From NCBI RefSeq assembly GCF_007655135.1, contig NC_045128.1:9486001-9550000 (forward strand): DNA of 64,000 nucleotides, given 5' to 3'. A model generated the notes under the pieces. It worked only from the letters and a program-made list of their open reading frames with translations. It had not been told where the DNA came from and did not search any database. Every line of letters begins with the position of its first letter. Position 1 is the stretch's first letter. Shown in pieces: positions 11,500 through 21,917 of this stretch. The position numbers were made by a program, and so were the translations under genes. The stretch comes from Punica granatum (Eukaryota > Streptophyta > Magnoliopsida > Myrtales > Lythraceae).

Positions 11500-11637
11500 T
11501 AATTATGATTCTTTTTCATCCTTCCATTTAATTTCTTCTTAGCCATGACTTCTCTTTTAATTGGGAAAATAGCAATTAGAGGTCAAGAGGCATGTTCTGG
11601 GGACAACAAATTTAGGGAAAATGACCAAATCAATCAG

Positions 11638-11678
<41 letters not shown>

Positions 11679-12930
11679 AACAGCCCTTATGAGACACCGT
11701 CTTTTTAAAACCCTTAGTTCGTAGCTAATCGTCTTTTGAACTGCTGAAGGACATTGTTTTTTTTAAAACTCTCAGCTCATGGTTAATCGTCTTTTGGACT
11801 ACCTGAGAATTTAATTCTTAATTTGAAAATTTATGTGTTTGACTTTTCAGCTCCGGTTAAATAAACTTTATATATTCTTTTATCATATTCAACGAACTTC
11901 GAATAATATATATGTATTATTTGTATGTATCATTATAAAATTATGAGCTTTCTTGAAAAATTAAAAATTTACTCAATAATTACAATAACTTATCAAAATA
12001 TGAGATATTTTTCCAAATTCAATGTACTAACTATCCTAAGATAGTAGACGTAAAAATTCGTCCTACACATATCTTTTATTTGGTGTAGTTTTTCTTACAC
12101 CTTTATCTCTCGAAGGTTGATTTATATATATATGTAGATGTTCTTCGCATCATCGTAATGCTATACTATATAATCATCTTTCACTCGCAATTTATAGTGA
12201 TAAATTTACTCGGTAGATATATTTTTGTTTTATTTTTTTATTTGCACCATATGTGTGTTGATTATCTTCAATTGGTCACAAAAGAATTAATAATATACTA
12301 ACACACAATGCGCGAGTAGTATCTATGGAGGACAAATAGTTTGGCCATGAGGAACCTAACCCACTTGACCTGACCCGAGTTCGGAACCCGATTCTCTCTC
12401 TCGCGTGTTACGGTGTTGACCGCCACTAGTCTCCTACTAAGAGGGATGAATAATTGGTGCATTCAAATAGGGGTTACAAAATATCAACTATTTGTAACAC
12501 CCCCTATAAATCATGCTATTAATCGTTCTTGATTAATAGAGATTAGTGGCACATATATATATGGATATATGCATATATATGGACGTGTCTATTGGCAGCC
12601 ACAGAGAAAAAGAAAAACGAGAGTGAGAGAGAGCTTTGTGTGTGCATGGAATGTGTGCGTGCTGGGCATTAGCACGGCTGAGACAAAGAGAAGGAGAATA
12701 ATAATATGGTATGTGCACCCATTAGAGATCGTGGGAGAGGTTCCTGTACCTTGAACTGTGATTGGCTCTTGCTTGTGTCTGTAGTAAGGGTCCATCGTCG
12801 GAGCATTCCTACTCATTCTTGCAGGTGGATCGGTACGTGATCAACTCCACGAAACAATTTTCTGAGAAACCGATGAAAAGCTCCTATTTTGAACCATTTT
12901 GCAGAATAATTATGTAATAATTAATCATAT
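11500..12930. other. Gene-free stretch with microsatellite and short tandem repeat
   Basis: 11557-11641 matches 16950-17015 in block B. Then come a (TA)n run at 11642-11672 and two imperfect copies of a ~68-base unit (11690-11820, sharing gctaatcgtcttttg / gttaatcgtcttttg). From about 11830 to 12930 nothing aligns with block B, so this is likely inserted DNA. I see no gene in it. Confidence 0.5.
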
Positions 12931-13790
12931 CCTAAAAGTTAGAAGGTGGCGATTTGGAGGAACCAGAGTTCGAAATCCCACCACAGCTATGCTTTCTTGT
13001 GAACATAAAATCCTTCTGCTCCAATAGTCATAGCTCAAAGTTTCCATGCGCCCATGCGCCCATGCGCCCTTTCCTCTTCGGTAATCACGAAATACCCTTA
13101 GAAATTTTTTTCAACTCCACTCAAACTAAACTCTACTTATTTTCAATTCAACAATATAATTATTATTATTTTCCTTTTCTTCAATTTTTTTAACCATTCA
13201 ATTCAATTTTTAATACTAAATTCTCTCAACTATTCATTACTTTTTCACACTTTTTCTCATAATTCAACAACACAATTATTACAAACCAATTAAAACAAAA
13301 ACTCAACTCTAATACCAAACACAATTAAACTCCTTACCAGGAGGGGTTGATCGAATTAGAAACTATACCATGGAAGTATCGTATTCAAAGTGGTTTTAAT
13401 GGTTTTCGGTTTTCTGTTAGTTATAAAAATTCCAACGCTTATAATATAATAACATTTACGCTCTTCTTTTCGATGACGAAGTCTAACTGCCATAAAATTA
13501 ATTTTAAATATGATAGCTCACATAAAATGCGATTCTGTAAAAGTGAAATTTGACTCTACTAAACCAAAAGCTGAACTAATTCATAGCCAGCTCTAAATCT
13601 AGTCGGAAAGATATTAATCGTAGATACAATTGACTCAGAACTACCAGGTAGCTTAAAAAAATGGAGGCATGCATGGTCAGTATCGAGTGAATACGGTAAT
13701 AAATTTACCTTGCTATGTACATGCCCGTAATTTCAATTCTTATTATTTTATTCTATTTATTTTAACTTTTTCAGTGTATACCATAATATT
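12931..13790. repeat. Duplicate of the phytocyanin upstream region, block A (distal part)
   Basis: 12930-13070 matches 17025-17150 (gaaggtggcgatt, gaaccaagaactcgg/gaaccagagttcg, atgctttct). 13350-13760 matches 17230-17870 apart from a MITE present only in block B (gtggttttaatggttttcg / gtggttctagtggttttcg; ggtaataaatttacc / ggtaataatttacc). The order is the same as in block B. Confidence 0.75.
13095..13326. mobile_element. AT-rich MITE, family M1
   Basis: Internal words tcaattcaacaatataatta, attcaatttttaatactaaattctctcaa and cattactttttcacactttt recur in the elements at 48992-49280, 56355-56617, 56775-57068 and 62690-62866. No coding capacity. Block B has no insertion at the equivalent place, so it arrived after the duplication. 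Confidence 0.7.
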
Positions 13791-13805
13791 AAGAAGTTTA
13801 ATGAG

Positions 13806-13962
13806 TTCTTCCTAAATTCAATTAGAGCTGGATAGACCTATTAAGGAGGTAAAATTTTTCTCCTAGTATGAATTTCCTTCATTTATAAGACTTAAACTCG
13901 AAACTTTGCTTAAAGGGAATAGGTGCCGAACCCTTTTGAATCAACCAATGTTCGTTGTCTTT
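13806..13962 (-). mobile_element. SINE-like fragment, family S1, minus strand
   Basis: On the minus strand it reads gttcggcacctattcccttt, then gtttcgagtttaag and tacctccttaataggtctat. This follows the same order as the better preserved copies at 14341 (+) and 27157 (-): A-box-like start, B-box-like TTCGA, then a 'ttaccccttaatgg' segment. It is diverged and has no clear target-site duplication. Confidence 0.4.
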
Positions 13963-14340
13963 TTTTTCATTTATTGATTGAAATTATGAAAGTGAGACGA
14001 CGACGGCAGGGAATTCGCCTTATAATAGTAGTAATGCTGTGCAATAAGAGCAGACTCATCCCTTCACGCCCAAATTTACCAACCCAAATAAAATAGCCTA
14101 AGCCAGCAAGCCTGACCCAAAATTCAATTGCTGCTCCTTTGACATGTCCCACTTCGATAGGGATGAAATCATCTTTTGTGCAACCTTTGTGGATCTCAAA
14201 TTTGAGGTTGCTTCTCCTAATTTTTCCCCTTTCCAACGTCAAATTTGCAGTCACATAAAAGTACCTATTTCGATAACGCATGCCCAAATAGGTATGTCTA
14301 ACAGGAAATAATCAAAAGGGTTAAAAAAAAACCATGTGTG
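13963..14340. other. Spacer with one unrecognised minus-strand ORF
   Basis: 13967-14287 on - reads 106 codons without a stop, starting MGMRYRNRYFYVTANL. I do not recognise it and see no convincing flanking splice sites or paralog in the window. It could be an exon relic or chance. Confidence 0.25.
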
Positions 14341-14513
14341 ACCGATGAGAGTTGGTTCAAGTGATTTAGCATTTATTCCTTTAAATAAGGTCTCGAATTC
14401 GAGTCATGTGAATGAAAAAAATTCTTGATTGTAAAAGTTTTACCCCTTAGTGAATCTGATTTGAACTATATTAGTCAAGACCTGTTGGATTTTTGGATTA
14501 CACACTAAAAAAA
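14341..14513 (+). mobile_element. SINE, family S1
   Basis: Starts gagagttggttcaagtgatt (A-box-like), has ctcgaattcgagtc (B-box-like), then gttttaccccttagtgaatc and a short A-run. Similar runs accatgtgt / accatgtat, each preceded by an A-run, flank it (from 14331 and 14515) and look like a short target-site duplication. Related copies lie at 27157 (-), 34905, 59285 and 61810. Confidence 0.55.
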
Positions 14514-15200
14514 AACCATGTATTGAATACGTCACATAAAGTAACTATTTTTTCAATAATTCAATCTGATGTTTATTTAAATTATTATTTATTATTTATC
14601 TTTTTAATTTTTTAATTTAAGCCAATAACAAATCTTACGTGAACAAAATTAACTTCATGAAGTCCACATTAGTAGCTTCGCTTGACAGACACGAACAAAT
14701 AGGAGGAAAGGAGCAAATCTATAGGATTGAATTTTTCAAAATAAAATTTATAGGATTGAAGTCCAAATAAGTCAAAACTTATAGGGCTTTTACCGTGCAT
14801 CTTAAGGCAAAAAAAAAAAAAGCTCCTTTTCGGTGAAGAAATTGACATCGTGGCTTATGGCAGCCCCTGCAATATAATAGAACAGTAGAAGGCCATGTCC
14901 GTTCAGAACCTTGTGCAGAATGTGAACACCAAAAGGAGAGGAGCCAGCTTTATACTTAATTATCTTCACAGAAGAAAAACACCCGTACATCGATCTTTTC
15001 AGTGATCACTTGACCTTTCCTCCGAATTTCATGAAATATAATCATGTGAGTCTAGATGAAGCATTAAAAGTGGGATTCACGAGCCCTAACTAAAGTAATT
15101 AACCACATAACCGTACTTGAATTTAAATTGGAAAAGAAAGTTGCATAGGATGGGATAATTAGTCACACAACATGTTAATACCAAGTAATCGAAGCGCTTC
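14514..15200. other. Spacer 3' of the phytocyanin gene
   Basis: AT-rich, with a poly-A run near 14807. I see no exon or structured RNA. The 3' UTR of the minus-strand phytocyanin gene probably occupies its right part, but no polyadenylation site can be fixed. Confidence 0.4.
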
Positions 15201-15844
15201 TCAAAATAAATGTCCTAGCATAAAACCCTTAATAAATAGACCAACCACGATCATGACATCGTCCCTCAGTAGTGCATTGCCTCCACTATGAGCTGGAGTA
15301 GGAGCCGTAGAGTTTGCAGGGGCAGGGGAGGGGGCTTCGCTCTTGCGGTGGTGATCCTCCGAAAGCACCACAACCTCGAGCTTCTGTCCCTTCTCGCAGT
15401 GCCCTTTAACTCCACTGATGAAGAAGAATGGCCCCGACCGATCCAACTTTACCCGTGTACTGCCATCACTGTAACTTCTCACTGGGTTCGAAGTGTTGCA
15501 CGTTTCATATCCTTGTCTAGTGACCTCCAAGACCCAATCGCTCTTCGCGTCCTCCTTCCAGACTATGTGTACACATGAAAATCGACATACATAATGCATC
15601 GATCAGTCTATAAATATAATGAAGTGTTGTATACACAAGTAAATGTAATATTACCTAGGTAATCTCCGACTTTGAACCTGTTCTTCTGAGCCCACCGATT
15701 GAACTCCGAGGGAGAAGAAGGAACTTGCCATGAATTCTCTTTCCCTCCAACCAGAAAATCAGTAGCTTCTGAAGGGGTCAAAGAGACGATGAGCATTAGG
15801 ACGAGAGGAAGAACCGCCATTATTGATCTCTTGAGCTGAGCCAT
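15201..15844 (-). CDS. Early nodulin-like protein (phytocyanin family, GPI-anchored)
   Basis: Two exons on the minus strand, 15844-15655 and 15562-15201, joined by a GT-AG intron, give 183 residues. Residues 1-27 are a signal peptide. About 28-131 are a plastocyanin-like domain starting FLVGGKENSWQVP, with the disulfide Cys pair C85 and C119. The site of the copper-ligand Cys is Ser113 (FFFISGVKGHC), and the first ligand His is not evident, so it very likely binds no copper, as is known for ENODL proteins. Residues ~137-155 are Pro/Ala/Ser-rich (APSPAPANSTAPTPA), an arabinogalactan-type region. A hydrophobic tail suggests a GPI anchor at the plasma membrane. The start codon directly precedes the signal peptide. 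A TATA box lies about 50 bases upstream. Its upstream region is duplicated at 6600-13790. The exact ENODL subclass is unresolved. Confidence 0.9.
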
Positions 15845-15895
15845 AACTCTGCATATAACTCAAATTCTGTTGTTTGCCTTAGGAGAAAGGCACTC

Positions 15896-15904
15896 ATTTA
15901 TAGG
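15896..15904 (-). promoter_or_regulatory. TATA box of the phytocyanin gene
   Basis: On the minus strand the sequence is cccctataaatgagtgcc, about 50 bases before the ATG at 15844. This spacing fits a short 5' UTR. The homologous site in the duplicate (near 6607, tctatagagg) has degraded. Confidence 0.6.
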
Positions 15905-17490
15905 GGGAGAGGTTAGGGTTTCCGTTCTTAGCTTCGGAACTTGGTGAAATGCCGGTAAATGAGTGACACTTGGCAGATACCCATTTGGTAAATTGTAATC
16001 TCAGAATCTGATTTTCTACTTAATATGCGTACAATTTAAAAGGGAAAAAAAAACAACAACAAAAGAGAAAAATAGAGGAGTGTGTGCAATGTAGTAGTAC
16101 TTATCTTTCGCCTGAAATATGAATAAGGTGTTTTGGGTTTGAATCTCATGAGTGAAAATTTTCGTACCGCTTTATTGTTTATTAAGTTATCAACGTGATG
16201 TACAAGAAATAATTGCGATTCTTCATGATTAAATATATGAAACAACTCAATCTTAAAACAAATTCCTTAACTTGTACATTTCGAATAGTTTTGATAAATA
16301 ATGCATTTTTGTCCTCCTGCTATGTGCCAGAGTAGCCTAAATTTTCATTTATCGTGTGAGATTAGATTAGTCAAGATTTTAATGTTTGCGATGGACAAAC
16401 TACCGAAAAAAAAGTGATAGACATGGACCAATGAGGAAATAAAGAACTTTAATAAAGATTGATGAACATGCATTTAGTGTGTTAAATTGGACAAAGTATA
16501 TGGAATATGCAAGCAATCTGTTTGAAGAAACTTACATTAGGTTCAAATTATCCATATTTGACAGGCAGTAATCAGAAACCATTAACAATCTTGCACTATT
16601 ACTATTATCATAGTTCCTTTTTATCCCCATTTTTGGTCTGGCGGTGAGGTATTGTTGCGTAATAAATGCACTTTGACGCTTGCACCTTCCTCTTGATGAT
16701 TCTGATCTAAGTCAATCACGCTCTGCTTAGGAATACACGTATTTAGATAGTTAAGTCCGCACGGAGATTTTAATTTTGTGGGCAATGAATTAATAAAAAG
16801 CATACATAATCCTTCTCTTAAATTATTGTAAGGCTACATAAGAGAAGGATTCCTATTTTTAATATCTATAATAACTACGACTTATATGAATTTTTAGGAT
16901 ATCAAAATTAGTAATTGTTTGGCTCTTTCAAACTTCTCTATTGATTGGAAATGGCAATTAGGAGTCAAGACGAATTTTCTAGGAAAAATAAACTTAGGAA
17001 ACATAACCAAATAATTAATTAGAAACCTAAAAGTTTGAAGGTGGCGATTCGTTTGGAACCAAGAACTCGGAATCCATTACGCCCATGCTTTCTAGTGAAG
17101 TGCCTACTGCTTACCGTTCAATATTCCCATCCCGTGGCATCCGGGCGCCCCATCTTTCTTCTCGGTAAATATTCACAGGAGGTCCTTAGTTTATTGACTT
17201 TGACTATTGTAACTCGAACTCCGACTTCTCACAACCACAAAGTGGTTCTAGTGGTTTTCGTTATGTATCAAAATTCTAACTCTATGATTTTACTTTCGAT
17301 GACGAGTCAACTTGGCATAAAAATTAAGTATGATAAACTATCATATAAATGTGATTTTATTAAGTAAAAACTTGAGTCTAATGAATCAAAAAATGAACTA
17401 ATTTATTGCGATATTTAAATCTATTCGAAAAACAATCAATCAAATCTCACAAGTGACGTCAAACTATACAGTAAGTAGCTTCGAAATAAG

Positions 17491-17752
17491 AGAAAAGGAC
17501 AATTTTGGTCCTCAACCTTTGCCTCCTTTTTTTTCATTTTGCTCCTAAACTTTTTTTTTCTCATCCTCAACCTTTCGATTTTTTTACTATTTTAGTTGTG
17601 CCATTTAATTTTCCATTGAGAAATTCATTTCGGTCAAAATAATATTTTTAAAATAAAATAATTTCCACAATTTAAAAAATTGCAAAAAATTAGAAAAAGG
17701 GACCCAAATGGTAAAACCAGTAAAGATTGAGGACCAAAAATGTCTCTCCCTA
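17491..17752. mobile_element. MITE with inverted ends and 8-base target-site duplication
   Basis: Inverted ends share TTTTGGTCCTCAA (ggacaattttggtcctcaac at the left; reverse complement gagacatttttggtcctcaa at the right). It is flanked by gaaataag (17483-17490) and gaaataaa (17753-17760). The duplicate block A reads straight through (gcttaaaaaaatggaggcat near 13650) and is the empty site. An 8-base duplication suggests a hAT-type origin. Confidence 0.75.
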
Positions 17753-17880
17753 GAAATAAATTATGGAGACATGGCCTATATTGAGCGCATAAGGTAATAA
17801 TTTACCCTCCTATATATGTATAGGTCCGTTATTCTAGTTCTTATGCACAAATTTATATCATTTATTTATATATTATTAAT

Positions 17881-18270
17881 GCACTCAATATTTTATATGA
17901 TGGTCGCACCTGTGCATAAAATGTGAATGTGAATCTAATAAAATCGAAAGTATTCAATATTGTGCGCTTCAGTCGAACCTATAGAATTCTTCTGTCAAAT
18001 GTTTCAGCCATAACAAGGTAAGATAACTTATATGCATAGAGATGAATGGGCTGAATAATGATGGGCCTAAACAAATATGGAAAAATCAAAATAAGCAATA
18101 AACAAATTCTCCACATAGGTGATCTTTACTTAGCAGAAAGGCAATGGAATGGCAGCAAAAGACTAACACGACCTCGCTCATCAAGCATGTCCCTAGAAGA
18201 TTCTTCACATACACAGTAGATATTAGTTAACAAATTAGTAATATAACTGATAGGAATGTGGACGAGTAGT
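17881..18270. other. Gene-free spacer
   Basis: AT-rich sequence with no recognised repeat. It may hold the 3' UTR of the unidentified minus-strand exon that ends at 18271. Confidence 0.3.
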
Positions 18271-18372
18271 TTATAGTGATCGAATCTTGAGATTAGTCCT
18301 TGTAGCAGATGGAAAACCCATAATCACAGCCGCTCTCCCAACATGAACGGCAAAATGTATGCCATCACTAAC
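18271..18372 (-). other. Putative terminal exon of an unidentified minus-strand gene
   Basis: After a good acceptor (pyrimidine-rich, ttgctttccag) the minus strand reads VSDGIHFAVHVGRAAVIMGF and 13 more codons to a stop at 18271. The reading frame looks protein-like, but I do not recognise the family. A possible upstream exon is at 19147-19343. The two do not join in the same frame directly, so another exon or damage would be needed. Confidence 0.3.
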
Positions 18373-18540
18373 CTGGAAAGCAATGGCACGTTTTGTAAGA
18401 CATTTTTTTTATTTTAAATAAGGATGACTCATCACTTTGGCCTCTCCAAACTTGGAGACTTTGCGAGTCAAAGACTCTCTGGAATTGGAAAAAATTGCTG
18501 CCTACCCAAGTTAGTTATCACCACTCACCAAAACAATAAA

Positions 18541-19040
18541 ATAATATATATATATATATATATATGAGGTAATTACTCTGGTGGTCCAAAAAGTTTCACT
18601 AATGTATCAAGTTGGTTCAAAAAGTTTTTTTTGCTACTCGATGGTACAAAATATTTCAAAAGTGTAACATGATAGTACAAATCGTTATCTCGCCATTGAC
18701 GTCGTCATCTCGCCATTGACATGGGTGGACCTTTAAGTTAATTAAAGAAATATTTTGTACCATTATGTTACATCTGTAAAACATTTTGGACCATTAAGTG
18801 GCAACTTCAAAAGAGTTTGAACAATCATGTAACGTTCCACAAAATCCTAAAAACATATCAGAGCCACGTGTCGATCACGTTTCGGCCACGTCAGCTTCAC
18901 TTGACGGTGTCAATGGTGAGATAACGGTTTGTACTATCATGTTACACTTTTGAAACATTTTGTACCATCAAGTAAAAAAAAAACTTTTTGGACCAACTTG
19001 ATACATTAGTGAAACTTTTTGGACCACCAATGTAATTACC

Positions 19041-19077
<37 letters not shown>
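18541..19077. mobile_element. Foldback/MULE-like element with ~140-base inverted arms in TA microsatellites
   Basis: Left arm 18566-18715 (gaggtaattactctggtggt, ccaaaaagtttcactaatgt, ...gtacaaatcgttatctcgcc) is the inverted image of right arm 18905-19043 (...ggtgagataacggtttgtac, gaaactttttggaccacca, atgtaattacccc). Runs of (TA)n abut both sides (18541-18565 and 19044-19077), so a target-site duplication cannot be told from the microsatellite. No coding capacity. Confidence 0.8.
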
Positions 19078-19081
<4 letters not shown>

Positions 19082-19146
19082 TCATGCTTATGTTATTTTA
19101 TGAAAGTTTGCATATTGGGTAATAAAGTTTTGATTTCTCGCCTTAC

Positions 19147-19343
19147 CATATATCTATTGGGTTATTGAAAAGACACCTTTCTCTTGCATCTCTTTCCCAA
19201 TCTAAGGTCTTGATATTTTCGATGGATTGGGCATGCTCTCTCTCTATGGTTCTGCTTTCTGTGTGTATGTCCTTGTGTATGAATTCTACTAGGGTATTAA
19301 ATGTATTTGTGATGTCAATTCGGAAGCTCAGTTTCTGTTTATG
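19147..19343 (-). other. Putative internal exon of an unidentified minus-strand gene
   Basis: Between acceptor atatgtcag (before 19343) and donor GTAAGG (after 19147) the minus strand has 65 open codons of charged, helical-looking sequence, including ITNTFNTLVEFIHKDIHTES and LDWERDARERCLFNNPIDI. Strong splice signals and composition support an exon. I do not recognise the protein. A plus-strand ORF here (19165-19347) looks like its shadow. Confidence 0.35.
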
Positions 19344-19349
19344 CTGACA

Positions 19350-19993
19350 TATAGCAGTTTTATAGTCGAATTGCTTTTGTTAGATATTTAGGCAATTGAA
19401 TTATGAGCATTAATGATACTTCATCTATCTAATTCTTAAATCTCTTGTTGCTTGTACATTGTTCGCTTTCTTCTAGATAAGGCGTGAAAGGGTGTAATGA
19501 TACTGAAATACGTGGTGATTAATGATACTTGTATTGTTTGAGTAGAGGCAATATAGTATTGTTATTAATAAGGAAGGGTAAAACGGGAAAGAAAGTTGGA
19601 GAAACAATTCGGAGAGGGTAGTACGTTTATATATATAGATATAGATATAGATATAGATGTAGATGTAGATAATTCATTTTGACCATTCATTACATTGCAT
19701 GAATTAATTATTGCATGGCTTGTCCATTATATCTCAAATCTTCATTTCCCCTTACAGGTGATAGTTCATTGTTTGAATTTGAAAATGGAAAAATAATCTC
19801 CCAAATGTTTTTTATTTTATTGGAGTGGTTGTGCATCCAAGAGACAGTTCCTTTAAAATCTCACAAATGTATCTTTTCCCAGTGAAAAATTCACTTTTGC
19901 TAACGTCTGGCGAGATCTTAGCTGCCAATAATACGTAGTATCCTTCCCCTTCTGTTTGGTTGCTTTAGACAACCCAGAAACAAAGGAAATGCT
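19350..19993. other. Gene-free spacer with short (GATATA)n tract
   Basis: A simple tract (tagatatagatatagatgtag) lies at 19636-19670. No exon recognised. Confidence 0.4.
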
Positions 19994-20010
19994 GCAGAAT
20001 TATTTGAGTT

Positions 20011-20479
20011 TTTTTTTGGGTGAATGAAGGAGGGTAAACGCCTGATAGAAAGTACAAGGAAAAGCTAATGAACGAGAATAAAGACAGGGTAATGAGGCCC
20101 CACCACAATCCCCAGGAAAAAGCATCCTGATGCCATCCGGGGGTGAGTCAAAGAACTATGCTGCTACCGGAAAGCTCAAAGACCACCGTGCCATCCTATC
20201 CGCGCACGAATTTGCTTCCCGATAACAATGACGCACGAACACCTCCCATTCCCTTCCCAGAATACTACGAATCTCCTTCACCAATCTGCCCGTGAGAGGA
20301 TTAGGACAGGATGAACCGGAAATCAAATTGCGAGCCACCTTAGAGTCCATCTCGACCATCAGGGATGCCCAAGGACCACGTGAGTTCGAGCCCAATTAGG
20401 CACAGCCCAGAGCTCAGCATTGACCAACGTGGCCCAGCCCACATTTTTTTTAGAGTAGAAAAACAAAAAAAAAATTGTG
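20011..20479 (-). mobile_element. 5'-truncated LINE with RNase H domain, flanked by target-site duplication
   Basis: On the minus strand 20395-20156 encodes LMVEMDSKVARNLIS, LVKEIRSILGREWEVFVRHC and YREANSCADRMARW, the end of a plant LINE RNase H domain (DS...V..C.REAN..AD.LA pattern). Upstream, VNAELWAV sits in another frame, so a frameshift has occurred. A 3' UTR and an A-run follow at the left edge (20011-20020). Flanking copies gcagaattatttgagtt (19994-20010) and gcagaattatttgggtt (20480-20496) match at 16 of 17 bases. It is an immobile fragment. Confidence 0.85.
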
Positions 20480-20496
20480 GCAGAATTATTTGGGTT

Positions 20497-21917
20497 GATC
20501 AAGTGGGGAAATACATATTATTTTTGCGGCTCGGATTGTGAATCAAGAGAGCTTTGCTTTTCTTCTTGTTCAGCTGCTTAAACTGACATGGAAGGGTGTT
20601 CAAGAAAATCTTGGTCTTCAAAGACCTGGAGAAAAGACTGGTCTCAAAAGTTGAGGTTTCGTTCGCAATGAAAGGGAAGGAAAATAGAAACAACTTTGCA
20701 AAAGCGTTATTGAAAAGGTTATAACATCTTGAGAGAAAGGACTGCAAGTATACTTCAGAACAAGTGGTGGAACTAGCATTAGCATGGGCATGGGCAAGAG
20801 GTGTTTTGTTTTTCTATCTTATATTTTCTTTAAGGTTGTTCAATTTTTTTCCTTTCTTTTAGATTAGATGGACGAATTGTTGTAATGTACAGTCGAATGC
20901 TGTTTTTTGTGATCGTAACTAATCGTTTTACTCCCTTGAATATAGTTTGATCATCAATTAAGTAAAACTTATACAAATATTTTGTCGAATCTCTCTTATA
21001 AGCTTAAACCATTCCGTGCATGTTATGGCCATTGAAGTTTTCCATCATTTTATACGATGATATGTTGAATTTCTGTTTAAACATGAGCTATTGATCGAGT
21101 TACGATATGTTCACACTTTGTTAATAGAATCTCAATTTGAAGAGCTGGAGAAACATCAAATCTCTGAATTAGTATTCTCACATCGCAACACACGTGATTA
21201 CCTACTAGTATTAAAAAAAAAAAGTAACTGAAGAATTTTATAGTATTTCACATTAAAGATGCGCTTTAGGCTACCGATTCCCTTGGACTACCCTTGACTG
21301 GACAACCTCATTTAAAAATCAAATGCAACAAGTCGTTTTCCATTCACAAAGCTTATATGCTATTGCCTTCTTATCAAACTTGTGCATGAAATCCTGACAA
21401 CCTCGTTATGAGATTAACAAACAAAACCAAGGGTTGTATTAAAGAACCAGTGTAGCCGTGGGACACGAACATTAATGAATGTACAAGGTGTCGTCGAAAT
21501 TTACTTTTTTTGAATCAATTAAAAATGCAATATCAATCTATCGATGCTTGAAATTAAAATTTGATTACAATTATCTGGGTAAATTACACTCCCGTTCCTC
21601 GAAATTTTTTCAAATGATACTCAACTGTATTCTTAGGAAAGATATCGATACTTACCTCCCTTAGCTTTATTCTTAGAAAAAATTGACACTCCCCCTCATT
21701 CGATTATGTTGCCTAACACTAATAGAATATCCGGTAGCCTTTATAATTATTTCAATTTTTCTTTTTATGAAAGTCAAATAACAACAGCTGCAGTAACAAC
21801 ATCAATAACATCAACAATAGTAAACAGATAAGATAGAGATACTGTAGAAGCTAAGATCGATATCGATGGTGGCCACCGTTAACTTCTCCATATTTATTAT
21901 TAAAAATATATATATAT
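20497..21917. other. Gene-poor spacer with possible coding relic at its left
   Basis: 20560-20800 on + has open but mutually frame-shifted, protein-like stretches (for example EVSFAMKGKENRNNFAKALL, then a stop, then YTSEQVVELALAWAWARG). They may be exons of a decayed gene that the LINE entered, but I cannot name it. From 20850 to 21900 I see nothing. Confidence 0.25.

Larger units (their letters stand above)
15895..17880. repeat. Phytocyanin upstream region, block B
   Basis: Second copy of the block at 6600-13790, in the same orientation and order but compact because it lacks the solo LTR and most MITEs. It provides empty-site versions for insertions in block A, and block A provides one for the MITE at 17491. 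No coding exon is seen. Confidence 0.75.

Noticed and set aside
12720..12855. Possible microRNA hairpin (tcgtgg...gtacc paired with ggtac...ccacga)
   Set aside because: Only the outer 5-6 base pairs and a central ggtac pair well. The arm between them has too many mismatches, and it matches no microRNA I know.
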